Origin: Dysidea avara
Lineage: Eukaryota; Porifera; Demospongiae; Dictyoceratida; Dysideidae
DNA: 64,000 nucleotides
Assembly (NCBI RefSeq): GCF_963678975.1
Contig: NC_089274.1
Location: forward strand, 48,204,075-48,268,074
Reading direction: 5' to 3'
Shown: positions 12,898 to 25,900 of the stretch, in pieces
Layout of the letters: the number at the start of each line of letters is the position of its first letter
Position numbering within the stretch: position 1 is the first letter of the stretch
Notes under the pieces: generated by a model
The model's input: only the letters and a program-made list of their open reading frames with translations
The model's database searches: none
Told to the model about the DNA's origin: nothing
Translations under genes and position numbers: made by a program

Positions 12898-12951
12898 GGC
12901 AGCGTTCGAGAAAAGGGGTGCGTTAAGTCTAACCACTAAGCGATGACTGCC
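12898..12951 (-). other. tRNA-like fragment, too short for a functional tRNA
   Basis: On the minus strand it opens GGCAGTC and closes GCTGCC, giving a 5-bp acceptor-like stem. It contains an A-box-like TCGCTTAGTGGTTA and a T-loop-like TCTCGAACGC. Only 54 bases are present, so the anticodon arm is missing or collapsed. It may be a relic of a serine-type tRNA or a SINE head. Confidence 0.3.
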
Positions 12952-13058
12952 TTGAGAAACATGCTGATGTTATTTCAATTTCACTGTCACAATACAATTT
13001 ATTTATTTATTTATTTATTCATTCATTCATTCATTATTTACATATTTCTTTCTTTATT

Positions 13059-13467
13059 CTATGCATTATAAAATTTTTTTGCAATAATTACGCTTTATCA
13101 TGTTATATTATATGGCATCTAAATTCAGTCATTATCGGTATCGATGCATGTGTAGGGCCTTTCATTGTACTTGTGGCTAATAAATAAAGCAAATAAAAGA
13201 CAACTTAAAATTTTATTATTTAGCTATGACACTGTCAAATACCAAATTTTTGACAATCTTTGACTACAAATTGTGTCACAATAACAAATTGTACGCTGCC
13301 TTTTATTTGCTTTATTTATTAGCCACAAAAAAAAGTACAATGAAAGGCCCTGCACATCAAAAAAGCAAACTTATTGACTGAATCGTAAGACTGATAAATG
13401 ACTGTAGATGCCATATAATATAACGTGATAATATAGTATTGCAAAAAAAAACTTTTGATGCATAGGA
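13059..13467. mobile_element. Foldback (MITE-like) element
   Basis: The sequence reads outward as an imperfect palindrome. 13059-13210 is complementary to about 13275-13467, including CCTTTCATTGTACTTGTGG on both arms and a shared block around ATATTATATGGCATCTA. No reading frame and no certain target duplication. Confidence 0.65.
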
Positions 13468-14500
13468 TCTTTCATTATACCTGTGACTTTGTAGAAAAAG
13501 TACTAGCAGGTTATGATTCAACATTGTGACACAAATAACAACCAAAGGTAGTAGAAATGTAGTATTCGGCTGAGTGGATCAGCACTATGGAGCCCCACCC
13601 ACCATTTATTTATGCATTATTAATATGCATTATAGAATAAGTTTTTAAAACCCAATAGTAGGGTGGATGGCTGCGTTAATTGTGAGCCCCTCGTGGGATA
13701 GCAATTCCAAGGAATGGCATATTGTCACTCAACCTGGTAGGTAGCTACTCATGACTTTAGAAGATCATCACTGAAGTGCTGGTTACATCAATGTTGGCTT
13801 TACAGAATTGAGAAAAAACTGCAATATTACGCATATATAGCTACTTATGTTTCACAACGTTACAGTGTCAATTTCAGTTCCTGACCCTAGTTTCATGTCA
13901 TAAACCTTCTCACAGGTCCCTATAGCCAGTGAGATAGCATTCACAGATAGGCCCCATCACGAGTACATGCATATGGACTGCCTGCATACTAAGTCTAGCA
14001 TGGTCATGACATGGTCACAACATGCATGGTCACAACATAGTTCTTATTCACACTTCTTCTTCCCTATGGAATACCCTCTCAGAATAATTATGCAGCTATA
14101 CTGTATAGAAATACTTCAATTATTGTATATATGTTGATACAGCTAGCTATATAGTATTATAGCAGCAGGTGTCTTTGAAAACTGTCACAATAACCATGCA
14201 ATGTGCTTTTATAGATTGTTCAATAGGCCCATAAATTGGAAAATTCACATTACCGATATAGCTAAGGGGAGAAGACCATCATGATTATGATGAATGTGTA
14301 CAACAAAAAAGAGACAGGCATGTGAATCCTTGGACTAACATGCGACCACAGATCTGGTCTACACAGTAGTCAGTTGTGGGCATGGCAAAGAAAGAAAAAG
14401 TGTAACTACATGCGTACATACATTAATACACTATTATTCAGTATCATTATGTGCTTTTAATGCAACATTAATTTTGACTACAATATCTGTTTGGTGATGA
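13468..14500. other. Non-coding stretch, nothing recognised
   Basis: This is AT-rich sequence with no reading frame, repeat end or motif that I can support. Confidence 0.45.
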
Positions 14501-14505
14501 ACTCT

Positions 14506-14990
14506 CAATGGCGGATCCAGGATGGGGCATTTGGGGCAAACCCCCCCCCCCCCCCCCCCCCCCTCACCTTGTGGAGGAGCTAGCCATAGCTACTTCTGAT
14601 TAAAATACTAAACTTTGTCAGGCCAAGATCAGTTTTGCTATGAAACTCATAAAATTATGCACATTTCAGTAGCATTTATTGCAATTTCACCTGAAATCAA
14701 AGCAAACCAGTCAAACTAGTTGTGAAATTGTTACCCAGCACCTTCATGCGTACTAAGCGCCTCTAATAATAATTATCGTGTTGATGTTGTTTAAGGCATT
14801 CGAAGCCTTTTGAATAGTTTTTAAGACTTCACAACCATCTGCAAAGGCCAAAATGGCAAAATTCAACAGTGAGACACTATAAAGAGGTGATTATTTGCTG
14901 CTTCAAAAATGCAGCATCTGGCTCTCCCCAACCACCTACAACTTAGTCTGTTTGTGCCCCTCCCCTTGTCAGCTCCTGGATCCGCCCCTG
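14506..14990. mobile_element. hAT5-like element, 485 bp, target duplication ACTCT
   Basis: It begins CAATGGCGGATCCAGG and ends CTGGATCCGCCCCTG. ACTCT is duplicated at 14501-14505 and 14991-14995. A long C tract starts near 14541. Its left end closely matches that of 11741-12074. Confidence 0.86.
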
Positions 14991-15340
14991 ACTCTTCTCA
15001 GTACACAGTGAGACCTTCAGCCTCCTTTATTTTGCACTATATGAACAAACTATACAACAGCAATACAAGTGTTTTTACATAGTTGATGATAAAAAATTTA
15101 CGATTTTGAAATACTATACAAGTGGGGGAGATAAACTACATGAGAATTAATTTCTAGGTCATGTATTTCCTGCCAATCCCATAATACATGTTTATCACTG
15201 TAAATGATGTAAATAACAAGATAACAAACTGAACAGTTTCCTGAGGACCTATACTGAAGCCCTTTCCACACCTACAGAAGTTTAAAGCTTAAATCTTTAA
15301 TATGGTTTCTCCACTTAGTTCACTTATTTATCATACAGAT

Positions 15341-15681
15341 CAGGGGCGGTGGAACAGGACAAAGAGTGAAGGGGCCAGCTGTAAGCAAGCTGAAGACCAA
15401 AAAACAAACAAACAAAAAAAAAAAAAAAAAAAAAAAAAAAGGTGACTACCTGTTGACAATAGCTACTCTAGATCCCCACCAATTATATCTCCTTATTTAT
15501 AACTACACGTACGTAGCTAAGTAGCTTGTTACACTGCTTCTCTGAATACTGTGACTGCTCTATTAGAGTATCTAGATCCTGACTGTTCTATTAGAGTATC
15601 TCGATCTTTTCTTGCAAACAGTGTCTAATAAAAATGGGAGGGCCATGGCCCCCCTGGGCCCCCCCGTCTCCACCGCCTATG
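15341..15681. mobile_element. hAT5-like element, decayed
   Basis: The left end is CAGGGGCGGTGGAAC and the right end CTCCACCGCCTATG. No clean target duplication is visible. It contains a poly(A) tract (about 15413-15440), the phrase GAAGACCAAAAAA shared with 53526-53855 and 54379-54678, and a motif pair at 15549-15609. Confidence 0.6.
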
Positions 15682-15684
15682 ATA

Positions 15685-16109
15685 CTGATGCAATAGTTGC
15701 AAGTTCCTGGCACATGAAGAATATTCCATGATGAAATTCAACTTAATCATCACATCATTGCTGCAATAAAAATACAACATGTACACTTTCTACTTCAGTA
15801 TCTACTTTAAAAATATTGGAAAACAGCTCTAGAAAACGTTTGCAAACTTTTGCATACTACATACATAACTTTCGCAAATAGCTATACAGATTCAGTAAAT
15901 CTCCATCTCGGTGAAACATTCAGCAGTGCTAGCTAATTATCTCTCCTTTGAAATTGTTCAGTAGTCCGACCAAATTTCACTTTTGTTCTCAAAATGTTTA
16001 CGTGCAACAAAAGTATGCCATTGTGAGTATGTTGAAATGTATACACCATCAATCAGAACAACAGTTGGGCTGTGAGTATTTTATGAGTAGAGTTGATTGT
16101 GTGCTCAAT
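15685..16109. other. Non-coding spacer before receptor unit 1
   Basis: I see nothing beyond AT-rich sequence. Homology with the flank of unit 3 begins near 16110. Confidence 0.4.
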
Positions 16110-18269
16110 ATTTGGTAATTCAATAATTACTATGTATTTGTTTACAGGTTACTTCATATCAAAGCAGGTAAAGAACATATGATCACAATAGACATTGAAA
16201 TTGCATTACACAAAACAGCCAATGGAACAATTAATTCAAAGCCTGTATATCATGCATGAGTGAATGGATGTTGTTAAAATTCAATTGTTACTGCGATCTG
16301 TACAATTACAGTCACAATGTTGAACTGGTACATGTAGATCAGACCAAATAAAGGTTAGGCCACTATTGATTGTTCCAACACAACATTTAGGGAAACCAGT
16401 TTCACTATTAATATCTAGGGTGAAACATAAAGATGGAGTCAAAGGGTCTAAAAATCAATCATATTTCAAGAGTATGCGATGCTGTATAACTTAAACTGTT
16501 ACTAGAATTAATGTTCTACGTTCTACGTAGTTGCTAAAGCTGATACGTATTTTAAAGCCATACAAGCACCAAACTTGTATATAGCTAAATCTGAAAATAC
16601 CCACTAGCCATATACCTTTAGTCAAAAGAATGAAGCCATTTCAAAATCCTTTCAACATGGAGTTGTTGATTTGGTTCACTAAAGCAATTAGTACATGACA
16701 GGATATTTGGGACAATAGTGAGATACAGCAGTGTGAGAGGTCAATTTCAGCTCAAAGACTGATATTTTTAATGAGATCATATCAATTAAGTGTTCTGTTG
16801 CAATAGTTGACTGTTCTGTTAGAGTATATTTCAACATAGTAGCTTCACTTTTATCCTGGGCACAGCCCTGATTCTATTTTTTTGTAAGATCTCCACACAC
16901 ACACACACACACACACTGTATACCTCTTTTTGACAACTTTAAACAACATGTGACCACCTGTGTATATCCCTTCTGCAGGCATATATATTGGATATGTGAC
17001 TGCAAAGAATTTAACATCTACTCTAATCAAATAATCAGATGCATCTGCAGAGGGTACAACTACATACATTTACAAAGTCAGCATAAACAACTAACGGATT
17101 AAGCTAACAAGGCTGAGAAGATGCTGTAGAATAAAATGAGAAATTCTTTGCTATACGTAATTCTAACTAAATTGGGAATTTTTCACCTGTGACGTACATT
17201 GATATTGCTGGCCACCTAATGACAATGTAACATTAATTTTATGCTGTCCCTGCTGTATGGCAGCTATATACCATTACTAGACAATAATAATGATCACTTT
17301 CTTTCAATGTTGCCTTGAGTATCAGGTGATCATAACTATACTGATGGCCAGCTTCCATGTACAACTTGATGTAAACACAGTTTGTAAACTGTTCATCATT
17401 GATCCAGTAATTAACAATTGGTGTTGATAATCTTTACACTAAACTGAGGTGTTGATACTCAAGCTTGCTCATTGTAGTAAAAGGTGTACACATGCAAGGA
17501 TTAAACAATCTCACAATTGCTTATATACTCACCAAATGGATACATATATGTTTTTAGCAGTGGCATTTGAGTACTGACCACTTGCAGAGAAACATAGTTT
17601 TATGCAGGGTGTAACCAGAAATTTTAAAAGGGTGTTTGCAATGGCAACACTAATGGTTCAAAAACTCTAGCTACGTACATGAAGCATTAAATTATAAACA
17701 AGTGTTTGATAACTTACAAAATGACCTCAGAACATTCTAGAATGATGTCATGTGACAGGTCAACAAGTAAAATAAAAAGAACCTCCTAGAGAGAAATCAG
17801 ACAGTCTAATGGTTCAATGAACAGTGAAGGATAGCTTTGACTGAGGGACTCAGTGCTACTATAGCCAGGCTGGGGGCTACAACAGAAGATTGGACTAAAC
17901 TGACTATTTTTTTATATTTACTGCCAAATTGTATTACTGTCAATAATCATCAATCATTTTATCCATTCAACGGGTCTTAGAACTCTACAGATTGCAATAT
18001 TTCATGCATGAAACATCATTAATGTTATAAGTATACCCCATTGGAAACAGCTAGCTAAAACATGGGGCTGCACATGGATATGAACCCACTGACAAAAATG
18101 GAATGAGCTATAGCCAATCAAAACATTTTGAACTACATTAAACGTACAAGGATGTGTCTTGTGCATATGATATAAATTTGGTGAAAAGGTACAACTTGGG
18201 ACAAAGCGATGTCAAACAGTGAACAAATCAAGCCATGCTTGGCAGAATTGAAGGAATCAGTTAGTACAT

Positions 18270-18440
18270 AGAATATTCAAGATTTGTTTTAAACATTCCA
18301 TAGAAACTTGTTGGAAAGATTTGGGGTCACTCTGAAGGCCAGGATTTTTGGGCTTGGTTATGCCTAACCAATATACTACATACCAAGCCATTTTGAAGGA
18401 AACTGAGGCTGTTTTTTGGGTGATTTTGAAGGGTACAGTA
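18270..18440 (+). repeat. Dispersed repeat shared with 41280-41450 and 62460-62620
   Basis: The block running through AACTTGTTGGAAAGATTTGG and GGGCTTGGTTATGCC lies in unit 1 and, as expected, at the paralogous place in unit 3. A diverged copy lies at about 62460-62620, outside the receptor cluster, so it is a repeat family in its own right. Its class is unknown. Confidence 0.6.
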
Positions 18441-19125
18441 CTGTTGTACTGTATGATGAATACTCCATTAGAGTATGGTTGACATATTTGGCTACTCTGA
18501 CTGCACAATTAGAGTATCAGTCTCAAAATTTCAATAAGCTTATGTCTCCTCTGTAGTAAAGAAGCAGTGAACGGTTTTTAAAGGTTTCAGGAAACCCCCA
18601 TTGAAATTTACATTCAAAAGGGCTTGTAAGTTTGGCAGTACAAAAGTGAGTTAGTACAGCACAATGTTCAATATTTATTGACATAAAACTTCTATTCATA
18701 TTTTAGGAAAGGATTCTGAAGTGAGCCCTTTTGTTTTTTTAAAAATCAAGATACTCTTAGACTAACAGAGCAACCATTATTATTGTGTCCATACATTAAC
18801 AGATTTATTAATGTGATAAGAAACTTTATTGTTGGAAATGATGTAGAGTGTTAAATTTCAGATTGAGGAAGGAATATTTTTATTGTCTATGAGCATTATA
18901 TGGGTGATGCAAAACTAAGTTAAGCTTATACTGCTGTAGTCTGCAGTCATGGGAATAGATAATACGATTAAGATACATCCTCAACACACTTATAATTGTA
19001 GTTGGAAATCAAAATAATGTCAGATTTGATTGTTTTCAAGTCATTCCAAAATCCATTTTCGCCAATGAGTAGACGCTGTAGTTGTCCTAGGGGACTATAC
19101 AAATATGATTAACTGTCACAATAAT

Positions 19126-19380
19126 CACTACCGGATACAGTGCATGAAATACCCATGAAAATACCTATGGTTTATTCCATGAATTTTAATGTTTCATGGG
19201 TACTGCACCCATGAAATCTCTTCATCGCCATGAAATACCATGATAATCTGATCTGGAGACGCATTTCATGGCCCGTGAAACAACCTATGGTATACCATGA
19301 ATTGACTTTCATGGTACATTTTATAGGGGCGATTTAGCATTTCATGAAAAAATCATAGACATTTCATGGCATGCTTCTCT
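19126..19380. mobile_element. 255-bp insertion specific to unit 1, AAT target duplication
   Basis: The paralogous site in unit 3 (about 42150-42165) and the complement of unit 2 (about 34090-34110) read continuously from AATAAT into TTCATCC or an equivalent, so this block is an insertion. AAT is repeated at the two sides (19123-19125, 19381-19383). It is full of CATGAAAT and ATTTCATG phrases and folds on itself, but the two extreme ends are not clear inverted repeats. Confidence 0.7.
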
Positions 19381-21212
19381 AATTCATCCATGAAATATAG
19401 TAATGTGTTGGGTTTTGGACTATTAAAATAATCAAAGTCGATCACAAGAACCCTGCTGTTGGTAACCTAGCGTTGCTGTTGAACCGTTACCCCCCAGTAA
19501 CAACATGTACAACAATTTATAGCAACATATCACTTACATTCATCTCTCAGAGAAGGATATACACAGAGGAGTAGTCAGGATTTTACAAGGACTCACTCAC
19601 TTTAGTTTTGTGCTGTCAAATTTATTGGTGTGATAGCTATAAGTTCCTGCTGAAAACTATAGGGACAAAGTAGGGTTTACTGAAACCCCCTCCCTGTAAC
19701 TATACAGCACCGTTAATATACCAACAAAATACATTGTTTACTTGCTGTGCTGTGAGAAGTTTAAGCCTATAGTGTGGGTGGTAGCTATTATCATTACTGA
19801 ATATAACTATAGCTACCATGCAGTCTAACTACTATATGGTCTGTTCAGCTCAACAAAGCTATCACTCTTACTTGAGTGTTGAGATCAGTCTCAAAAATGT
19901 TTCACAGTGAAGTAAACCATCTCTGAATTTCTTATGAGGGTAGACATGATACATACAGGTGAGAAATAAACTGTAACTTAAACTAACAACACCCTTGGGG
20001 GGGGCCAGGATAATATTACCAGCAATGTCTTTTGTCATTTAAATCAAATATAAACACCTGGCTATATAAAATAACACGCGTATGATCATTCTTCCTTCTC
20101 ATGTAACAGTTCAGAAAGTACAAGGCCAAGGTAATACAATATCCTTTCCATGCATACAAACATGCTGTCTGCATTTCCTCTGTGTTCAACCTGAACTTAT
20201 AAACAACATAATATTGCATGACTTCCACCAACAAAGTACAGACCAGTACTGGAACCTTTACTAAACATGATTGATGATCTAGTGGTGACGAACCAACATG
20301 GAAAGGGTTTCATATAATGTTATATATCACATACACTAGGGGCCAGTGAGAAGGATAAATGTGTTGTGGCTCCTGTAATTGCATGCCTATAGATATGTTG
20401 CCAGCCTGAGAGAAACAAGTCACCATGCACTGGATCTTGGAGTTTTTTAAAGCAGAATTTTAAGGTAGAGATTCTGACTACAAATAATATCTGGCTCATG
20501 TTCATGATTCAGATATTTTCATACACATATAGACCAGTTGTATGTTTTGCTGTAGGCCTGAGTTGTACATTGCATGATTGCTGCTGTGTAGCTATGTAAT
20601 TTGATAATCATTGATAATCAATACCTTTTGGCATAGATCAAATTAGCATGAAGATAAAGCCATAATGTTATGTAGAAACTCATGATCAGGAAAGAAACCT
20701 CAACAATTCTGTAAAGTCCCACCATATATTTATAAACATACTTCCAATAACTTTTTATGGTTGTTATGGCTTCCTATAGTAGTTCTGGGTAAACATACAT
20801 CTTTGAAAAACTTTTCATCACTGATTGACTGGTCATGGCCATGGCTTAACTCTACATACTCAACTACCAAACATATTCCATACTGAAGTGTATGAAACAA
20901 TAACCCATATCCACAAGATACACAAGCACAGATTACAAGCAACCCACAAAAGCAATAAACCTTGTATTTATATTCACATGCACCTCCTACTGTATACCCT
21001 GACAGCTTTATCTATGTACACATTGCATGGTCGTGTGATATGTTCCTTAAATATTTTATGAGTGTCTTACCAATACGTATTAATTTTGTGTACCTATGCC
21101 ACCCCTACCCTCACGGTAAGCAGCAATCCTACAAAGTTTTGTGTATAAAAATCATGTGTTAAAACATTCTGTAAAAATTTGGTACAATAATATTAGTTGT
21201 GACAGTACAAAA

Positions 21213-22000
21213 TTAATGTTTAAAAAGTGGCATCATTTTGGGTGCAAACAAAGTCAACTGACATGTAAACACAATACATAAAATAGCAGTACAGTTCAAT
21301 AATAGTGATACAGATATCTTATCATATATATCATTTGCTGGTGACACTGCATATGATACACCAGCACAGATTGGGACCACTAGAGCTGTGATGTAGAAAA
21401 ATGTTGCAATGTTCTTTGCATCTTTGAATTGTTTATTGCGCACTTTGTGGATGGCAAATGCAAGCACACACAGTATTATGATCATGACAAGATGTGGAAG
21501 ATAAAGGATACCCCACCAGTTGGATGGCTGACAGTACATGATCTTCTGTCGTACAAAACCTTCCGATGGTAAGATCTTTACTCTCACAAAGTTTGTATTG
21601 TTAACCATAACAAATACTGAGTGATAAATTGTATTGATGATAATCCAACCAGTTGTAATGGCAATAAATGTGTTGTCACTGAGAAACTTTCCTGGTTTAA
21701 AGCCGTTGAATATTCTATAGATCCTCCAACTTTTCAGTAATGTGATGATAAGAACTAGTAACAGTCCAATATCAAATAACCACCATGTGGACTGGCATAG
21801 TGTACCAAACACAACTGCTTCATATTCATCTGTCACCTTGATGACTACCATAATTCCACCTAACAGTAACAAGTTATTTCCAGCAAACATCAAGTGATTT
21901 AGCCGAGCACTTGATGATTTTATTGAGTAAAAGTTTTGATAACGAAGTTTACCAGCAAGGAAAAATTGTTCCAAAGAAACCCTACTGCCAATAGTACATA
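21213..22000 (-). pseudogene. GABA-B-receptor-like gene, unit 1: 3' part (seven-helix domain)
   Basis: Read on the minus strand this is the C-terminal membrane domain of the receptor, from the middle of the first helix to the stop, closely matching 44007-44800 of the intact unit 3 gene. It includes the segment with LCQSTWW in the third helix and a last helix ending LTLFAPKM, as in class C GPCRs. Two lesions separate it from its 5' half: a 4.7-kb element inserted between 22000 and 26734, and one missing A near 21943 (AACGAAGTTT here, AACGAAAGTTT in unit 3) that shifts the frame just after the junction. The C-terminal tail stops earlier than in the other copies, directly after FKH. It cannot give a receptor as it stands. 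Confidence 0.93.
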
Positions 22001-22984
22001 TCAAGACACACGATAGTGTGTCGTGCGGCCCAAGAAGCCGGCGCGCCACACCGTGAGTATATTGACAGGAAGAACGAAAACGTCATTTTCACACCTTTGT
22101 ATCTCGGTGATCACTTATCTGATTGGAACCAAATTTGCTACACAGTTGCCCGCCAGCCAAGGGAGTCTACATTCCAAATTTGAAGGAAATCGCTCCAGCC
22201 ATTTCCGAGATACGAGCTGCCAAAGTTTCGTTTTTTTTTTCTTCGTTTTTTTTTCTTCTTCGTCTTTTCGCACACTTGCAAAAATTGCTATAACAAGCAA
22301 ACGCGTACTCCGATCGCCTTAAAATTTGGCACACAGAAAGGGAATCCAAAGGCGAATCCTAGCATTAAATTTGGTACAAATCCGATGAATGGTTCAGGAG
22401 TTATGACCGATTATTCGCGTAAAACAAGATCGATTTGTTGTCACGCCTACAGGGTAAACCGCTTCATGGAATGAGTTGAAAATTGCTATGTAGATGGAGT
22501 AACCATCGTAGGAGTGCCTTTTGGTGGTTTGAAAGGAATCGAGATAAAGACCACGGAGATATGACACAAAACCCAACCTGTGTCACAATTACGCGATCGA
22601 TTTTTATGAATAAAAAAGTATTAGTTTTCACGCCTACAAGGCAAACCGTTTAGAGCAATGAGCTGAAAATCGGTGTATAGCTGGAATAATCTTCATAGAA
22701 AGTCCTTGCAGTAGTACAGAAGAATCGGATTACAAACCACTGAGTTATGATTCGAAAGCCAACTCCGTGTAGCAAATGCGAGATCGAGATACTCTAATAG
22801 AACAGTCACCCTAATAGAGCATTCGGCTAATTTATTTACTCCATTATAGAATTTTATTACATCACAAGTTATTCTGTAGGGAGTTCAGCTGCAAACAGTT
22901 AATCTTATAGACTATTCAGCAAGAAGACAGTCACAATGTGGAGAGTTAAGCAAATATATCACTATAGAGATTCAGAACATTACA

Positions 22985-25900
22985 AGTCACACTGAAGAAA
23001 GTTCAGCTATAAACAAGTCATGCACTGTGTAGAGAATTCAGCTACAATTAAGTCACTCTCTAGAGAATTCAGTTACACAGAATTCAGCTACACACAAGTC
23101 ACTGTGGAGAGAGTTCAGCTACAAACAAATTACCCTTTAGAGTGATCAGCTACAAACAAAACACTTTGCAGGGTGTTCAGCTGCAACAAATCAACCTTTA
23201 GAGCGATCAGCAATGAACAAATCAACACAAATCTACCTGTAGAGAGATCAGCTAGAAACAAATCACCCTGAAGAGAGTTCAGCTACAAAAAATCACCCTG
23301 TAGAGACATCAGCTAGAAACTAGACACAATGTAAGGAGTTCAGCTACAAGCAATCACCCTGTAGAGAGTTCAGCTAAAACAAATCAACCTGCAGAGAGAT
23401 CAGCTACAAACAAATCACCTTATAGAGAGTTCAACTACAAACAGATTACCTGTAGAGAGATCAGCTACAAACAAATCACCTTATAGAGAGTTCAGCTACA
23501 AACAGATTACCTGTAGAGAGATTGGCTACAAACAAATCAACCTGCAGAGAGATCAGCTACACACAAATCAACTTGTAGAGAGATCAGCTACAAACAGATC
23601 ACCCTGTAGAGAGATCAGCTAGAAACTACACACAATGTAAGGAGTTCAGCTACAAACAAATCACCCTGTAGAGAGATCAGCTACAAACTAGACACAAAGT
23701 AAGGAGTTCTGCTACAAGTAAATTACCCTGTAGAGAGTTCATCTACAAACAAATCAATCTATAGAGCAATCAGCCAGAAACAAATCACCCTGAAGAGAGG
23801 TCAGCTACAAAAAAATCACCCTGTAGAGAGATCAGCTAGAAACAAATCACCCTGAAGAGAGGTCAGCTACAAAAAAAATCACCCTGTAGAGAGATCAGCT
23901 ACAAACAAATTGCCCTGTAGAGAGATCAGCTACAAGCAAAACACCCTGTAGAGAGTTCAGCAACAAAGAAACCACCATGTAGAGAGTTCAGCTACAGACA
24001 AATTACCCTGTAGAGAGATCAGCTACAAAAAAATCAGCTTGTAGAGAGTTCAGCTAAAACAAATCAACCTGCAGAGAGATCAACTACAAACAAATCACCT
24101 TATAGAGAGTTCAGCTACAAACAAATTACCCTATAGAGAGATCAGCTACAAACAAATCAACCTGCAGAGAGATCAGCTACACACAAATCAACTTGTAGAG
24201 AGATCAACTACAAACAAATCACCCTGTAGAGAGATCAGCTAGAAACTACACACAATGTAAGGAGTTCAGCTACAAATAAATCACCCTGTAGAGAGTTCAG
24301 CTAAAACAAATCAACCTGCAGAGAGATCAGCTACAAACAAATCACCTTTTAGACAGTTCAGCTACAAATAAATTACCTTGCAGAGAGATCGGCTACAAAC
24401 AAATCAACCTGCAGAGAGATCAGCTACACACAATTCAACTTGTAGAGAGATCAGCTACAAACAAATCACCCTGTAGAGAGATCAGCTAGAAACTAGACAC
24501 AAAGTAAGGAGTTCAGCTACAAGCAAATCACCGTGTAGAGAGTTCAGCTACAAACAAACCAACCTGTAGAGCGATCAGCTAGAAACAAATCACCCTGAAG
24601 AGAGGTCAGCTACAAAAAATCACCCTGTAGAGATATCAGCTAGAAACAAATCACCCTGAAGAGAGGTCAACTACAAAAAAATCACCCTGTAGAGAGATCA
24701 GCTAGAAACAAATCACCCTGAAGAGAGGTCAGCTACAAACAAAACACTTTGCAGAGAATTCAGCTACAAACAAATCAGCTTGTAGAGAGATCAGTTACAC
24801 ACAAATCAACCTGTAGAGAGATAAGCTAGAAACAAATCACCCTGTAGAGAGTAGCTACAAGCAAAACACCCTGTAGAGAGTTCAGCAACAAAGAAACCAC
24901 CATGTAGAGAGTTCAGCTGCAAACAAATCACCTTATAGAGAGTTCAGCTACAAACAAATCACCCTGTAGAGAGATCAGCTAGAAACTAGACACAATGTAA
25001 GGAGTTCAGCTACAAGCAAATCACCCTTTAGTGAGTTCAGCTACAAACAAATCAACCTGCAGTGAGATCACCCACAAAAACGCACTTGTACAGAGTTCAG
25101 TTACAAACAAATCACCCTGTAGAGAGATCAGGTAGAAGAATTCACCTTGTAGAGAGTTCAGCAACAAAGAAACCACCATGTAGAGAGTTCAGCTGCAAAC
25201 AAATCACCCAGTAGAAAGATCAGCTAGAAGAAGTTACCTTGTAGAGAGTTCAGTTACAAAGAAACCATCATATAGAGAGTTCAGCTACAAAGAAATTACC
25301 CCGTAGAGAGTTCAGCTAGAAGAAGTCACCTTGTAAAGAGTTCAGCTACAAAGAAACCATCATGTACAGAGTTCAGCTACAAAGAAACCACCTGCACAGA
25401 ATTCAACTACAAACAAATTACCCTGTATAGAGATCAGCTAGAAGAAGTTACCTTGTAGATAGTTCAGCTACAACAATTCACCCTGTAGAAAGATCAGCTA
25501 GAAGAAGTCACCTTGTAGAGTGTTCAGTTACAAAGAAACCATCATGTAGAGAGTTCAGCTGCAAACAAATCACTCTGTAGAGAGTTCAGCTACAAAGAAA
25601 CCGCCATGTAGAGAGTTCAGCCTCATACAAACAACCTTGTAGAGAATTCAACTACAACAAATCACCCTGTAGAGAAGAAGTTACCTTGTAGAGAGTTCAG
25701 CTACAAAGAAACCATCATGTAGGGAGTTCAGCTACAAAGAAACCACCATGTAGAGAGTTTAGCTGCAAACAAATCACCTGTAGAGAGTTCAGCTAGAAAC
25801 AAATCACCCCGTAGAGAGATCAGCTGGACGAAGTCACCTTGTAGAGAGTTCAGCTACAAAGAAACCATCATGTAGAGAGTTCAGCTGCAAACAAATCACC

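Larger units (their letters stand above)
12232..13058. other. Non-coding stretch with SINE-like and tRNA-like pieces
   Basis: A partial dispersed motif lies at 12518-12545, a SINE-like segment at 12640-12735, a tRNA-like 54-bp piece at 12898-12951 (complement) and an ATTT/ATTC microsatellite at about 12998-13033. No protein gene is supported. Confidence 0.5.
16110..21212 (-). repeat. Downstream flank of receptor unit 1 (segmental duplication)
   Basis: It aligns by eye, in the same orientation, with 38690-44006, and in inverted orientation with 32664-38380. It carries a CA microsatellite at 16894-16916, a unit-specific insertion (19126-19380) and a segment (about 16478-16850) inverted relative to the other two units. 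Small reading frames here recur in the paralogous flanks only because the DNA is duplicated. No gene is recognised. Confidence 0.85.

Noticed and set aside
15341..15690. ATACAGAT / ATACTGAT as an 8-bp duplication around the element at 15341-15681
   Set aside because: The match requires a mismatch and conflicts with the 5-bp pattern of related elements; left unassigned.
22001..22049. The 5' part of the 278-residue frame (21213-22049) as a real N-terminus
   Set aside because: These codons come from the GC-rich end of the inserted element plus a frameshifted stretch of the receptor; the start used would not be ATG.
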